Shown here one piece after another: positions 25,916-34,805 of a stretch of 64,000 bases of DNA. Origin of the DNA: Flavobacterium aquidurense (GTDB taxonomy: Bacteria; Bacteroidota; Bacteroidia; Flavobacteriales; Flavobacteriaceae); contig FNPS01000003.1 of the NCBI GenBank assembly GCA_900107365.1, positions 496,001 through 560,000 of the forward strand, given 5' to 3'. Made by a program: the position numbers and the translations under genes. The stretch's first letter is position 1; the number at the start of each line of letters is the position of its first letter. Under the pieces are notes generated by a model, which saw only the letters and a program-made list of their open reading frames with translations, was not told the origin of the DNA and made no database searches.

Positions 25916-26791
25916 TTATTTTAAACTTGTGATTTTATCCTGAATCGCTTTTTTGAAAACCTTAATCTCTGCACTTTGATCTGCTGTGTCGTTGTTGTCA
26001 ATAAAAATTTTAGTAACTGTTGAACCCTGAGTAAATTCAAAATAGATTCCACCCTGATCAGCTGAGTCTGGTGTTCCGTATGTTTTGGTTTGTCCTTTTA
26101 TGCTTAAAATTTCAGTTGGTATGTTTTTCGCAAACAAAGTATACTCGTTTCTTGTTGTTGTCGTAGTATATTTATATTGAGCAAATTCATATTTAGCAGG
26201 TACTACATTTAGAAATTTCTGAATGTTGTAATCATTTAACTGAAAGAATTTTTGACAATCTGAACTCAAACATTTACTATTATAAGTTCCCATTACAATA
26301 TTATCAGAGGTCTCACTTGTTCTGTTGAAAATTATAGGTTTTTCAGTTTTAGGAATCAAGATAAAATCTGACGGATAAGTTGGAGAAGAGGATAGCGTTT
26401 CGCCAACCTGTGGACTCTTTTCGTAAAAATTAATTACGATTTGACAGTTGTTTTCTACAATACTGGTAATTTTTATCGCATAGCCACTTGTAGGTTTTGC
26501 CCCTGCAAAAATTCCTACTAAGTATTTTTGAGTAAAATCGATAGTAGGATCACTCGCAACAGTACAGGTATTTTCGTGTTTGGTAAAGTAGTAATCCATT
26601 CTTTCCTGAGTATTTACTACTATAGCAGCTGGATTAGTAGGTAAAGTTTTGATCGTGTAATTGCATAAAAGTGGAAATCCTGTAAAAGCTACATTTGTGT
26701 TTGCTCCGCAATCTACATTCATGTCATCGTTACTAAGAGAGCAGGCACTAAATCCAAAAGCTATAAACAAGCTTAACATTAATTTTTTCAT
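25916..26791 (-). CDS. PrcB domain lipoprotein
   Basis: This 291-residue lipoprotein has its lipobox at FSAC (Cys17). A PrcB-like C-terminal protease-complex domain lies at about residues 60-150, recognised by the YLVGIFAGAKPTSGYAIKI segment and the following beta-strand IVINFYEKSP. The rest (about 170-290) is unassigned, beta-rich, and ends in a charged helix. PrcB domains were named from the Treponema protease complex; here no partner protease is adjacent. It heads a two-gene operon with a lipocalin-like protein. Confidence 0.78.
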   Translation of the reverse strand: MKKLMLSLFIAFGFSACSLSNDDMNVDCGANTNVAFTGFPLLCNYTIKTLPTNPAAIVVNTQERMDYYFTKHENTCTVASDPTIDFTQKYLVGIFAGAKPTSGYAIKITSIVENNCQIVINFYEKSPQVGETLSSSPTYPSDFILIPKTEKPIIFNRTSETSDNIVMGTYNSKCLSSDCQKFFQLNDYNIQKFLNVVPAKYEFAQYKYTTTTTRNEYTLFAKNIPTEILSIKGQTKTYGTPDSADQGGIYFEFTQGSTVTKIFIDNNDTADQSAEIKVFKKAIQDKITSLK

Positions 26792-26981
26792 GGTAATATT
26801 TTAATAGGTTATATTAAGTAGATACACTTTTTTGAAATGGTTGCGTTGCATCATTATTTTTTTCTACTATTTTTTTGAGATTGTTTATTTAATTTAAGAT
26901 TGATAATAATTCGTGAAATTTTAATTTTAAAAATTCTGACTACGTATTATTGCGTACTTTTACGTAAAAAAGAACTTAGTT

Positions 26982-28355
26982 ATGTTTGATTTTCTTCCGT
27001 TTTTATTGGCTTTTATTGTAGCGTTATTTCTTGGAATTTACTTAGGAAAAATGTTGTTTTCGGCTAAATTTCAATCAGAAAAGGTGAGTTTAGAAGAAAG
27101 ATTAAATGCTAATATGAATCAATTACAATTGCAGAGAGAGCAATTTGACAGTGAAAAAAGAAATTCTGAGAAGTTACTTCAATTAAATACGGCCGAAAAA
27201 GAAAGTATCCGAACTGAAAAAGATAGTCTGGCCATTCAACTTTCTAAAAAAGAAGTAGATTTTGAAAATTTGTGGGAACGCCATAAAGAACAAAAAGGGG
27301 AGATAACTGAACTTCAGGAGAAGTTTACCAAAGAGTTTGAAAACCTGGCCAATAAAATTCTTGAAGAAAAATCGGCTAAGTTTACAGAACAGAATAGTGT
27401 GAACATGAAGAATATCTTGTTGCCATTGCAGGATAAAATTCAGGGATTTGAGAAAAAAGTAGAACAAACGCATAAAGAAAGTATCGATTATCACGCCGCA
27501 TTGCGTCAGCAGATTGTTGGTTTAAGTGAAATGAATGCCCAAATGAGCAAGGAAACCCTGAACTTGACCAAAGCTTTGAAAGGTGATAGTAAGATGCAGG
27601 GAAATTGGGGTGAATTGGTATTGGAACGTGTTTTAGAAAAATCGGGTCTGGAAAAAGGACGTGAGTACGAAGTACAGCAAAGTTTTACAAATAGCGAAGG
27701 AGCTCGTGTTTTTCCTGACGTTGTTATCAATTTACCTGACGGCAAAAAAATGATTGTCGATTCTAAAGTTTCATTGGTCGCCTATGAAAAATGGATCAAT
27801 GAAGAATCTGAAATACTGAAAATTGATTATTTAAAAGAGCATGTCAATTCTATTAAAAGACACGTAGAACAACTCGGAAATAAAAATTATCACGATTTAT
27901 ATCAAATTGAAAGTCCTGATTTTGTTTTGCTTTTTATCCCAATAGAACCGGCATTTGCGATTGCATTAAACGAAGATTCTGCCTTATACAATAAAGCATT
28001 TGACCGAAATATTGTAATTGTAACGCCAAGTACTTTACTGGCAACTTTAAGAACGATCGACAGTATGTGGGCCAACCAGAAACAGCAGGAAAATGCTTTT
28101 GAAATTGCCAGACAGGCAGGAGCTTTATATGATAAATTTGAAGGTTTTGTTGCCGATTTGGTTAGAATTGGTAATAAAATAAAAGACACCAAAAATGAGT
28201 ACGACAGTGCTATGAATAAATTGGTAGACGGAAAAGGAAACCTGATTTCGAGTGTCGAAAAATTAAAGAAAATGGGAGCAAAGGCTAAAAAGTCGCTTCC
28301 TGAAAATATTATTGCAAGAGCCTCAAATACAGAGGATAATCAGCTACTAAACTAA
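26982..28355 (+). CDS. rmuC: DNA recombination protein RmuC
   Basis: This 457-residue protein has an N-terminal membrane helix (residues 5-25), a long coiled coil to about residue 200, and the RmuC nuclease-like domain with MQGNWGELVLERVLEKSGL (about 206-224), VFPDVVINLPDGKKMIVDSKVSL (with D and DSK matching a PD-(D/E)XK site), and FVLLFIPIEPAFA. RmuC limits inversions and certain rearrangements. It is the first of three plus-strand genes with a thioesterase and a VOC protein, without evident functional link. Confidence 0.93.
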   Translation: MFDFLPFLLAFIVALFLGIYLGKMLFSAKFQSEKVSLEERLNANMNQLQLQREQFDSEKRNSEKLLQLNTAEKESIRTEKDSLAIQLSKKEVDFENLWERHKEQKGEITELQEKFTKEFENLANKILEEKSAKFTEQNSVNMKNILLPLQDKIQGFEKKVEQTHKESIDYHAALRQQIVGLSEMNAQMSKETLNLTKALKGDSKMQGNWGELVLERVLEKSGLEKGREYEVQQSFTNSEGARVFPDVVINLPDGKKMIVDSKVSLVAYEKWINEESEILKIDYLKEHVNSIKRHVEQLGNKNYHDLYQIESPDFVLLFIPIEPAFAIALNEDSALYNKAFDRNIVIVTPSTLLATLRTIDSMWANQKQQENAFEIARQAGALYDKFEGFVADLVRIGNKIKDTKNEYDSAMNKLVDGKGNLISSVEKLKKMGAKAKKSLPENIIARASNTEDNQLLN

Positions 28356-28388
28356 AATATTTACCTACTTAATAATACCACAATTTAT

Positions 28389-28937
28389 ATGACTGCAGAT
28401 TTCAAACCCGTTTCTTCATCGAAAATAAGTATATCCGAATTAATGTTGCCTTCACACACCAACTTTAGTGGAAAAATTCATGGAGGTTATATTCTTCAAT
28501 TACTGGATCAGATTGCTTTTGCTTCTGCATCAAAATTTTCCGGGAATTATTGTGTGACGGCTTCAGTCGATACGGTAAACTTTTTAAAGCCAATTGAAGT
28601 GGGAGAATTGGTAACCATGAAAGCTTCGGTTAATTATGTGGGAAGAAGTTCGATGGTTGTTGGAATTCGTGTTGAAGCAGAAAATATCCAGACAGGAGCG
28701 GTTAAACATTGTAATTCCTCTTATTTTACAATGGTTGCCAAAGATAAAGAAGGTAAAAGCGTGCAGGTTCCCGGACTTATATTGTCTAATTTAGAAGAGG
28801 TTCGCCGTTTTAGAAAAGCAATTAAACATAATGAAGCTAAAAAAGAATTTCAGGAACATGAAAAAGTTACAAAAGTAAATTCGATTGAAGATTTGGCAAG
28901 TTTAGATCAATATAATGTACTTTTAGAAATTAGTTAA
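28389..28937 (+). CDS. Acyl-CoA thioesterase, hotdog fold (YciA/BACH type)
   Basis: This 182-residue single hotdog-fold enzyme has MLPSHTNFSGKIHGGYILQLLDQIAF (residues 19-44), which holds the conserved Asn and the Asp in LLDQ, then SVDTVNFLKPIEVGE and MVVGIRVEAENI. A C-terminal extension of about 45 residues is charged and helical. It should hydrolyse acyl-CoA; chain-length preference cannot be read from the sequence. It starts 33 bases after rmuC on the same strand. Confidence 0.9.
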   Translation: MTADFKPVSSSKISISELMLPSHTNFSGKIHGGYILQLLDQIAFASASKFSGNYCVTASVDTVNFLKPIEVGELVTMKASVNYVGRSSMVVGIRVEAENIQTGAVKHCNSSYFTMVAKDKEGKSVQVPGLILSNLEEVRRFRKAIKHNEAKKEFQEHEKVTKVNSIEDLASLDQYNVLLEIS

Positions 28938-28967
28938 AAGTAAAAGTTTAATTTAAATCAAAGCAAA

Positions 28968-29360
28968 ATGGTAAAATTTGGATATACAATTTTATATGTA
29001 GAAAATGTCGAAGAGTCGATAGCCTTTTATGAAAATGTATTTGGTTTTTCAAGAAAATTTATAACTCCTGACAATGATTATGGCGAATTAATTACGGGTG
29101 AAACAACACTTTCTTTCGCATCAAAAAAACTGGCAAGCGAAAATTTAAAAGATGGTTTTGTTGAAAGCAACTTAAACAATAAACCTTTTGCCATTGAAAT
29201 TGGTTTTATTACAGATGATGTTCCGGAGTCGGTACAAAAAGCAACTTCTTTTGGAGCAGTACTTATAAAAGAACCCACTGCAAAACCATGGGGACAAGTT
29301 GTGGCTTATGTCAGGGATTTAGATGGATTTTTAGTGGAGATTTGTACTGAAATGAAATAG
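28968..29360 (+). CDS. VOC family protein (glyoxalase/bleomycin-resistance fold)
   Basis: This 130-residue protein has two beta-alpha-beta-beta-beta modules. The N-terminal part has ILYVENVEESIAFYENVFGF; the C-terminal part has KEPTAKPWGQVVAYVRDLDGFLVEICTEM, a typical end with the metal-ligand glutamate. The family includes isomerases, dioxygenases and resistance proteins, so the substrate is open. It is the third gene of the rmuC group and is followed by heptamer repeats. Confidence 0.88.
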   Translation: MVKFGYTILYVENVEESIAFYENVFGFSRKFITPDNDYGELITGETTLSFASKKLASENLKDGFVESNLNNKPFAIEIGFITDDVPESVQKATSFGAVLIKEPTAKPWGQVVAYVRDLDGFLVEICTEMK

Positions 29361-29364
29361 AAAA

Positions 29365-29420
29365 AAAACATTTCACAGAAAACATTTCACATTTTACACC
29401 AAAAAAACATTTCACAAATA
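29365..29420. repeat. Short ATTTCAC heptamer repeats
   Basis: ATTTCAC occurs three times in this stretch with ATTTTAC between, largely in 7- and 14-base steps. The words are the reverse complement of the GAAATGT/AAAATGT units at 11435-11504, so the two sites share one repeat family. The remaining gap up to the YceI gene is AT-rich with a GTAACTT / AAGTTAC pair. Confidence 0.65.
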
Positions 29421-29593
29421 TTTAGCATATCGCAGCAACTAATAGCTCGAAAATTTCGTAACTTTAAGTATATAGATAAGTTACTAAAATTTCACGGAGT
29501 ATTGCCATTCGATTTTTAAAAAATCTGATTCTTTTTTTAGTTAATCGCACTAAAAAAAAACCGAATGACATAATTGTTTAATTGCTGACGATT

Positions 29594-30163
29594 ATGAAAA
29601 GAACTACATTATTAATCTTGCTTTTTTCTGCATTTTCTTTGTTTGCTCAGGAAAAATTTATGACCAATACGGCAACAGTAAATTTTGAGGCTTCAGTGCC
29701 CTTGTTTGAAGAAGTAAAAGCAGTAAATAGATCTGTTGCGATTGTTTTGGAACCTAAAACAAGCGTGTTCATCTGCACTGTTACTGTAAAAGATTTTCGT
29801 TTTAAACTGGACTTAATGCAAGAACATTTTAACGATAATTATATGGAAAGTAATCGCTATCCAAAAGCGGTTTTTAAAGGTAAAATTGCCAAATTTGACT
29901 TGAAGGATATCAATGAAACTGAAAAAGAATATACGATAAAGGGTAAATTGACGGTTCGTGGAAAATCAAAAGAAATTGAAGTGAAGGCTTATTTGAAGAG
30001 AGTAAAGGAAGGAATACAAATTCATTCTGATTTTCCAATTGCTGTATCTGATTTCAATATCCAGATTCCAAGTAGAATAGCCGAGAAAATTTCACAGACG
30101 GCAAATACAGATTTAATAGGAGTGATACGAAACGAAGATGCTTTTCTGATTACTTTAAAATAA
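29594..30163 (+). CDS. YceI family periplasmic protein
   Basis: This 189-residue protein has a signal peptide (ending SLFAQ) and a YceI-like lipocalin fold: TATVNFEASVPLFEEVKAVN, DFRFKLDLMQEHFNDNYMESNRYPKAVFKGK (about residues 74-104) and GKLTVRGKSKEIEVKAYLKR. YceI proteins bind polyisoprenoid lipids. Near a carotenoid cluster and a CarH-like regulator, a role in isoprenoid handling or photo-oxidative stress is plausible but inferred. ATG at 29594 gives the signal peptide; the TTG at 29582 is less likely. Confidence 0.9.
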   Translation: MKRTTLLILLFSAFSLFAQEKFMTNTATVNFEASVPLFEEVKAVNRSVAIVLEPKTSVFICTVTVKDFRFKLDLMQEHFNDNYMESNRYPKAVFKGKIAKFDLKDINETEKEYTIKGKLTVRGKSKEIEVKAYLKRVKEGIQIHSDFPIAVSDFNIQIPSRIAEKISQTANTDLIGVIRNEDAFLITLK

Positions 30164-30177
30164 ATTACGAAAATAAA

Positions 30178-31089
30178 TCAGGATAAGCTGGTTGAAAGTG
30201 TTGCCTCAATATCATTATATTGAAATTCGAAACCTGCTTTCTTTATTTTTTCAGATGAAATTCTTTGCCCTTCCAAAACAGCAATGCTCATTTCTCCCAA
30301 TGCAAGCCTGATAATAAATTCTGGTATGTTTGGAAGCCAAATAGTATATCCATATAAATGGGCCAAAATTCTTGACAAATTTGCATTTGTGGTATTATCA
30401 GTAATAGTGGCATTGTATGCACCTTGCATTTCAGTGTCAACTATTGCTTTTAAGTAAATCTGGCATAAATCTTCTATATGAATCCAGGGTAAGTATTGTT
30501 TTCCCGAACCTAAAATAGCACCAAAACCGGCTTTAAAACTGGGTGTTATTTTTTTTAGAAATCCTTCATCTTTCCCTAAAACAATTCCCGTTCTGATTTT
30601 AACTGTTCTAATTCCTAATGTAGCAATTTGATCAGCAGCGTGTTCCCATTGTTGACAAGTAGCGCCTAAAAAGTCATTTGCAGGAGGTGTTTCTTCAGTA
30701 CAAATTTCCTGAGTTGTAATAGCACCATAAAGCCCAACCGCAGAAGCTGAAATAAAAGCGTCTAAAGTTTTATTATTTTCTTTTAAAATAGAAAAAATGA
30801 GTTCGATGGGTTTTGTGCGACTTTCTAAAATTGCTTTTTTACGTTTTTTAGTCCATCGTTTTTCTACAATTCCTTCGCCAGCCAAATGAATAATATAATC
30901 TGCATTTAAGATGGCATCCTGCTCAATAAAATTATCTTTTAAATTCCATTTGTAGTACGTAATCGATGGTGTATTTTTTTTATTGGAACGACTTAAAATA
31001 GATATCGTAAAGCCATTTTCGATAAGAACATCTGTAAGATGCTTGCCGATAAATCCAGTTCCTCCGGTAAGTAAAACATTCTTAGCCAT
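30178..31089 (-). CDS. TIGR01777 family epimerase-like SDR protein
   Basis: This 303-residue extended SDR protein has the NAD(P) site LLTGGTGFIGKHL at residues 6-18, IIHLAGEGIVEKRWTKKRKK (about 67-86), SASAVGLYG with the active-site region, and a C-terminal DUF1731-like part (LPNIPEFIIRLALGEMSIAVLEGQRISSEK). Homologues in other bacteria occur with light-response regulators and photolyases and are sometimes fused to SRPBCC domains. Here an SRPBCC gene lies 4 kb away in the same island. The reaction is unknown. Confidence 0.9.
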   Translation of the reverse strand: MAKNVLLTGGTGFIGKHLTDVLIENGFTISILSRSNKKNTPSITYYKWNLKDNFIEQDAILNADYIIHLAGEGIVEKRWTKKRKKAILESRTKPIELIFSILKENNKTLDAFISASAVGLYGAITTQEICTEETPPANDFLGATCQQWEHAADQIATLGIRTVKIRTGIVLGKDEGFLKKITPSFKAGFGAILGSGKQYLPWIHIEDLCQIYLKAIVDTEMQGAYNATITDNTTNANLSRILAHLYGYTIWLPNIPEFIIRLALGEMSIAVLEGQRISSEKIKKAGFEFQYNDIEATLSTSLS

Positions 31090-31132
31090 TATATTATAAT
31101 ATATTTAACAGTGCATCTTGTTTAACGATAAG

Positions 31133-31161
31133 TAAAGGTACTTAAACATTGCTTACCTTTA
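31133..31161. promoter_or_regulatory. Inverted repeat in the tetR promoter, candidate operator
   Basis: TAAAGGTA (31133-31140) and TACCTTTA (31154-31161) form a perfect 8-base inverted repeat with a 13-base spacer. The right half also resembles a -7 element (TAnnTTTG with the last base changed), 24 bases before the tetR ATG. This is a natural place for autoregulation or for control of the divergent epimerase gene. Confidence 0.55.
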
Positions 31162-31185
31162 GGGCAAATTCTAAATTTAAATGAA

Positions 31186-31848
31186 ATGGCCACTAAAAAG
31201 AAGATAATCAACAAGGAAGATATCGTTTCAATGTACATGAATGAAGTTTTAGAAAAGGGACAAAAGCCAAAATCAGTTTATCATTTTGCCAAAGAAAATG
31301 ATTTTACGGAAGCGGAATTTTATGCTTTTTTTGGAACACTGGAAGGTTTAGAAAAAGAGATATTCAGACTCTTTTTAGTTAATACAATTGATTTGCTGCA
31401 TAAAAATTCCGATTACCAGGAATATGACATGAAGAATAAAATGTTGAGTTTTTATTTCACTTTCTTCGAGATGCTGACAGCCAACAGAAGTTATGTTTTG
31501 CAATCATTAAAACTCGACAGAAATCCATTAAAAAATTTAGTACAACTGACGTCACTACGCGAATCGTTTAAAGAATATGTTGCTGAAATCCTGACAGACG
31601 ATTACAGATTAGAGCAGGAAAAATTTCAAAAATTTCAGGAAAAAGGAATTCAGGAATCAGCGTGGTTGCAATTGATGATGACGATTAAATTCTGGATGGA
31701 TGATGAATCTGCCGCTTTTGAGAAAACAGATATTTTTATCGAAAAGTCAGTTAATGCTTCATTCGAATTGATGAATGTAGCACCACTAAATCATTTGATA
31801 GATTTTGGGAAATTTCTGTTCAAAGAAAAAATATACAGCAAACAATGA
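31186..31848 (+). CDS. TetR-type transcriptional regulator
   Basis: This 220-residue protein opens with a TetR-like helix-turn-helix region (about residues 8-55, KEDIVSMYMNEVLEKG, SVYHFAKENDFTEAEFYAFFGTLEGLEKEIF). The helical remainder is rich in aromatic residues and may hold a ligand pocket. Its stop overlaps the start of the ABC1 kinase gene (ATGA), so the two are translated together, a coupling often seen in flavobacteria. The HTH is somewhat divergent from classical TetR. Confidence 0.82.
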   Translation: MATKKKIINKEDIVSMYMNEVLEKGQKPKSVYHFAKENDFTEAEFYAFFGTLEGLEKEIFRLFLVNTIDLLHKNSDYQEYDMKNKMLSFYFTFFEMLTANRSYVLQSLKLDRNPLKNLVQLTSLRESFKEYVAEILTDDYRLEQEKFQKFQEKGIQESAWLQLMMTIKFWMDDESAAFEKTDIFIEKSVNASFELMNVAPLNHLIDFGKFLFKEKIYSKQ

Positions 31849-33149
31849 AAACAATCGATTATATACCAACATCAAAAATAGAAAGAGCTGGAAAACTGGT
31901 GCAAACCGGAGCTAAAATAGGTGTAAACTATGTTAAACATTATGCCGAAAAAATGGTCAATCCAGACTTAAGCAGAGATAAATTAAATGAAAATAATGCC
32001 GAGGATATTTATGACGGATTAAAAAGCTTAAAGGGCAGCGCACTTAAAGTAGCCCAGATGTTAAGCATGGACAAAAATTTTTTACCTCAGGCTTATGTCG
32101 AGAAATTCTCCTTATCGCAGTTTTCTGTTCCGCCACTTTCGGCACCGTTGGTTTTAAAAACATTTAAAACAAATTTCGGAAAAACGCCTTATGAAATCTT
32201 TGATGAATTCAATGCCAATTCGGTAAATGCAGCAAGTATTGGTCAGGTACATCTGGCTAAGAAAAATGATAAAAAACTGGCTGTTAAAATTCAATATCCA
32301 GGCGTTGCCAACAGTATTTCTTCAGATTTGGCTTTGGTAAAGCCTATTGCAATTCGAATGTTTAATTTACAGGGAAAAGATTCTGATAAATATTTTAAGG
32401 AAGTTGAAGACAAACTGATTGAAGAAACCAACTATTTATTAGAATTAAAACAAAGCCAGGAAGTTGTTGCAGCCTGCAATAAAATTGAAAATATTATCTT
32501 TCCGAATTATTATCCGGAGTTTTCATCAGAGAAAATCATCACGATGGACTGGATGACCGGAATCCATCTTTCGGAGTTTACGGCTAAAAATACAGATCAG
32601 GAAGTAGGAGATAAGTTGGGTCAGGCACTTTGGGATTTCTACATGTATCAAATTCATGTTTTGAAAAAAGTACATGCAGATCCGCATCCCGGGAACTTTT
32701 TAGTGAACGATCAAAATCAATTAATTGCCTTGGATTTTGGCTGTATGAAACAAATTCCGGAAGATTTTTATGTACCGTATTTTGAGTTAATCAATAAAAA
32801 TGTAATTACAGATCCGGTACTTTTCAATCAGAAATTATTTGAATTAGAAATTCTACGTCCTGATGATACGCCTTCAGAAATAGCATATTTTACTGAGATG
32901 TTTCATGATTTGTTATCCCTTTTTACAAAACCTTTTAAAGACGAGACCTTTGATTTTGCCGATGAAAGTTTTTTCGAAAGCATTGCAAAACTTGGGGAGC
33001 GTTTCTCAAACGATACTAATCTCAAAAAAATGAACGGAAATCGCGGTTCTAAGCACTTTATTTATATGAATCGAACTTTCTTTGGTTTGTACAATTTAAT
33101 GTTTGATTTGAAAGCGAAAATTGTGGTTGCTAATTATTTGAAATATTAA
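31845..33149 (+). CDS. ABC1/AarF/UbiB-family atypical kinase
   Basis: This 434-residue protein of the ABC1 (UbiB/ADCK) family has an N-terminal extension with KGSALKVAQMLSMD at about 61-74 (the KxGQ motif appears as KVAQ), an alanine-rich loop NAASIGQVH, the ATP lysine in LAVKIQYPG, the catalytic loop HADPHPGNFL and DFG in LDFGCMKQ. Known members act on quinone or isoprenoid lipid metabolism with ATPase activity. Beside carotenoid genes, a lipid-related role is a sensible guess. It overlaps the TetR gene by 4 bases. Confidence 0.9.
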   Translation: MKTIDYIPTSKIERAGKLVQTGAKIGVNYVKHYAEKMVNPDLSRDKLNENNAEDIYDGLKSLKGSALKVAQMLSMDKNFLPQAYVEKFSLSQFSVPPLSAPLVLKTFKTNFGKTPYEIFDEFNANSVNAASIGQVHLAKKNDKKLAVKIQYPGVANSISSDLALVKPIAIRMFNLQGKDSDKYFKEVEDKLIEETNYLLELKQSQEVVAACNKIENIIFPNYYPEFSSEKIITMDWMTGIHLSEFTAKNTDQEVGDKLGQALWDFYMYQIHVLKKVHADPHPGNFLVNDQNQLIALDFGCMKQIPEDFYVPYFELINKNVITDPVLFNQKLFELEILRPDDTPSEIAYFTEMFHDLLSLFTKPFKDETFDFADESFFESIAKLGERFSNDTNLKKMNGNRGSKHFIYMNRTFFGLYNLMFDLKAKIVVANYLKY

Positions 33150-33164
33150 AAAATCGTTTATTTT

Positions 33165-33370
33165 GTTTCAGGTTTCAGGTTTCAAGTTGACAAGATTGTG
33201 CAAATCACTTTGCGAACTTTGCGGTTAATTTAACGCAAAGCGCGCGAAGATTTTTGTGGTATGTATTTGTAATTGGCTTTATTAAGTTCGCAAAGCTTTG
33301 CGAATATAACTTTGCGGTCTTTGCGTAAACCCTTTGCGACCTTTGTGGTTAAACTTGAAACCTGAAACAA
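33165..33370. repeat. Composite repeat: GTTTCAG heptamer arms around TTTGCG motifs
   Basis: A perfect 17-base inverted repeat (33172-33188 and 33352-33368), made of GTTTCAG/GTTTCAA units, encloses a core with about ten TTTGCG or CGCAAA words. The core contains an 18-base perfect palindrome, TTCGCAAAGCTTTGCGAA (33287-33304). The block fills the gap between converging ABC1 and photolyase genes. Confidence 0.85.
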
Positions 33371-33377
33371 AAAAAAC

Positions 33378-34673
33378 TTATTTCAAAATTCCTGCTTTAT
33401 AAGTCGCAATCGCCCGATCTCTTGCAAAAGCGTGATCAACCATAGGTTCATTATAACCCAAATCAAATTCAGGAATCCATTTTCGAATATAAATTCCTTT
33501 TTCGTCAAATTTCTTCTGTTGAATTTCGGGATTAAAAACTCTGAAATAAGGTGCTGCATCACAACCCGTTCCGGCGGCCCATTGCCAGTTACCAACGTTG
33601 GATGCCAATTCAAAATCTAATAATTTCTCTGCAAAATAAGCTTCGCCCCATTGCCAGTTTATGAGTAAATGTTTGCATAAAAAACTCGCCACGACCATAC
33701 GAACACGATTGTGCATATAACCAGTTGCATTCAATTGACGCATTCCGGCATCGACCATTGGGTAACCCGTTGTTCCGGAACACCAGCGTTTGAAATCCAC
33801 TTCATTATTACGCCACTGAATGCCGTTGTAAGCCGATTTAAAATTGTGATTAACGCAATTTGGAAAGCTGAAAAGAATCTGAATAAAAAACTCTCTCCAG
33901 ATTAATTCGCTCAAAAAAGTTTGATTTTTTTGGTTCGCCCAATTTACCAATTTTCGGATACTAACGGTTCCGAAACGTAAATGTGGCGAAAGATAGGAGG
34001 TACTGTCTAAAGCCGGAAAATCTCTGGTTTCTTTGTAATTGCCAATTTGTGTTAAGTTGTGAGGAAGGACTTTTATCTCGCTTTTTTCAAAACCTATTTT
34101 GCTTAATTCTGGAAATATAAACTGATTTTTTGCAAAAGTTGAGAAAAATGGTTTTGTATCATATTCAGGAGCTTGTCCAGAAAGATGGTATTTCTCCAGC
34201 CATTTATTTTTATAGGGTGTGTAAACGGTATAAGGAAGTCCGTCTGCTTTTGTGATTTCTTTTTCTTCAAAAATCACATGATCTTTAAAGGAAAAGGATT
34301 CGATATTATTCTCTTTTAAGAAAGAAGAAATTGCTTCATCACGTTTAATAGCAAAAGGTTCGTAGTCTTTATTAAAAAAAACGTGTTGAATATCATATTC
34401 GTCTAAAAGTGATTTCCAGACTTCTGTAGTTTTTCCTTTTTTAATTAAAATAGAAGAACCAATTGCCTGAAGCTTTTCATTTATTTTTTGAAGCGAATCA
34501 TAAATAAAATTTACCCGCGCATCACTTTTAGGAAGATTTTCCAAAATAGCATCATCAAAAATAAATAACGGTATTACGGGAAAGTCAGATTGTAAAGCAT
34601 GAAATAATCCGGTATTGTCTTCTAAACGCAAATCGCGTCTAAACCAGAAAAGAGTAACTTTTTGTTTTGCCAT
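33378..34673 (-). CDS. phr: Deoxyribodipyrimidine photolyase, class I (CPD)
   Basis: This 431-residue enzyme has the N-terminal antenna domain (VTLFWFRRDLRLEDN) and the C-terminal FAD domain: SELIWREFFIQIL, TGYPMVDAGMRQLNATGYMHNRVRMVVASFL, NWQWAAGTGCDAAPYFRVFNP. The tryptophans needed for electron transfer and substrate contact appear present. It repairs cyclobutane dimers with blue light. It is on the same strand as the crt genes and would belong to the same light-responsive set; a repeat lies in the 132-base gap before it. Confidence 0.95.
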   Translation of the reverse strand: MAKQKVTLFWFRRDLRLEDNTGLFHALQSDFPVIPLFIFDDAILENLPKSDARVNFIYDSLQKINEKLQAIGSSILIKKGKTTEVWKSLLDEYDIQHVFFNKDYEPFAIKRDEAISSFLKENNIESFSFKDHVIFEEKEITKADGLPYTVYTPYKNKWLEKYHLSGQAPEYDTKPFFSTFAKNQFIFPELSKIGFEKSEIKVLPHNLTQIGNYKETRDFPALDSTSYLSPHLRFGTVSIRKLVNWANQKNQTFLSELIWREFFIQILFSFPNCVNHNFKSAYNGIQWRNNEVDFKRWCSGTTGYPMVDAGMRQLNATGYMHNRVRMVVASFLCKHLLINWQWGEAYFAEKLLDFELASNVGNWQWAAGTGCDAAPYFRVFNPEIQQKKFDEKGIYIRKWIPEFDLGYNEPMVDHAFARDRAIATYKAGILK

Positions 34674-34695
34674 TATTTGTCAGGTACTGTGTTTT

Positions 34696-34785
34696 CGCCA
34701 CGAACTCACGAATTTTTTTGACATTGATACTTTTTTAGTCGTGAATTACTTCGTCTGTTCCCGTCGGTCGAGTCGTGGCTATTTT
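34696..34785. repeat. Imperfect inverted repeat with GCCACGA arms
   Basis: GCCACGAACTCACGAATT (34696-34713) faces AGTCGTGAATT and, at the far end, GAGTCGTGGC. The two sides pair as CACGAATT with its complement and as GCCACGA with its complement. The word TTCGTCTGTTCC inside it recurs at 50540. Confidence 0.6.
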
Positions 34786-34805
34786 TTTTATGTTTTTTAT
34801 TTGTA

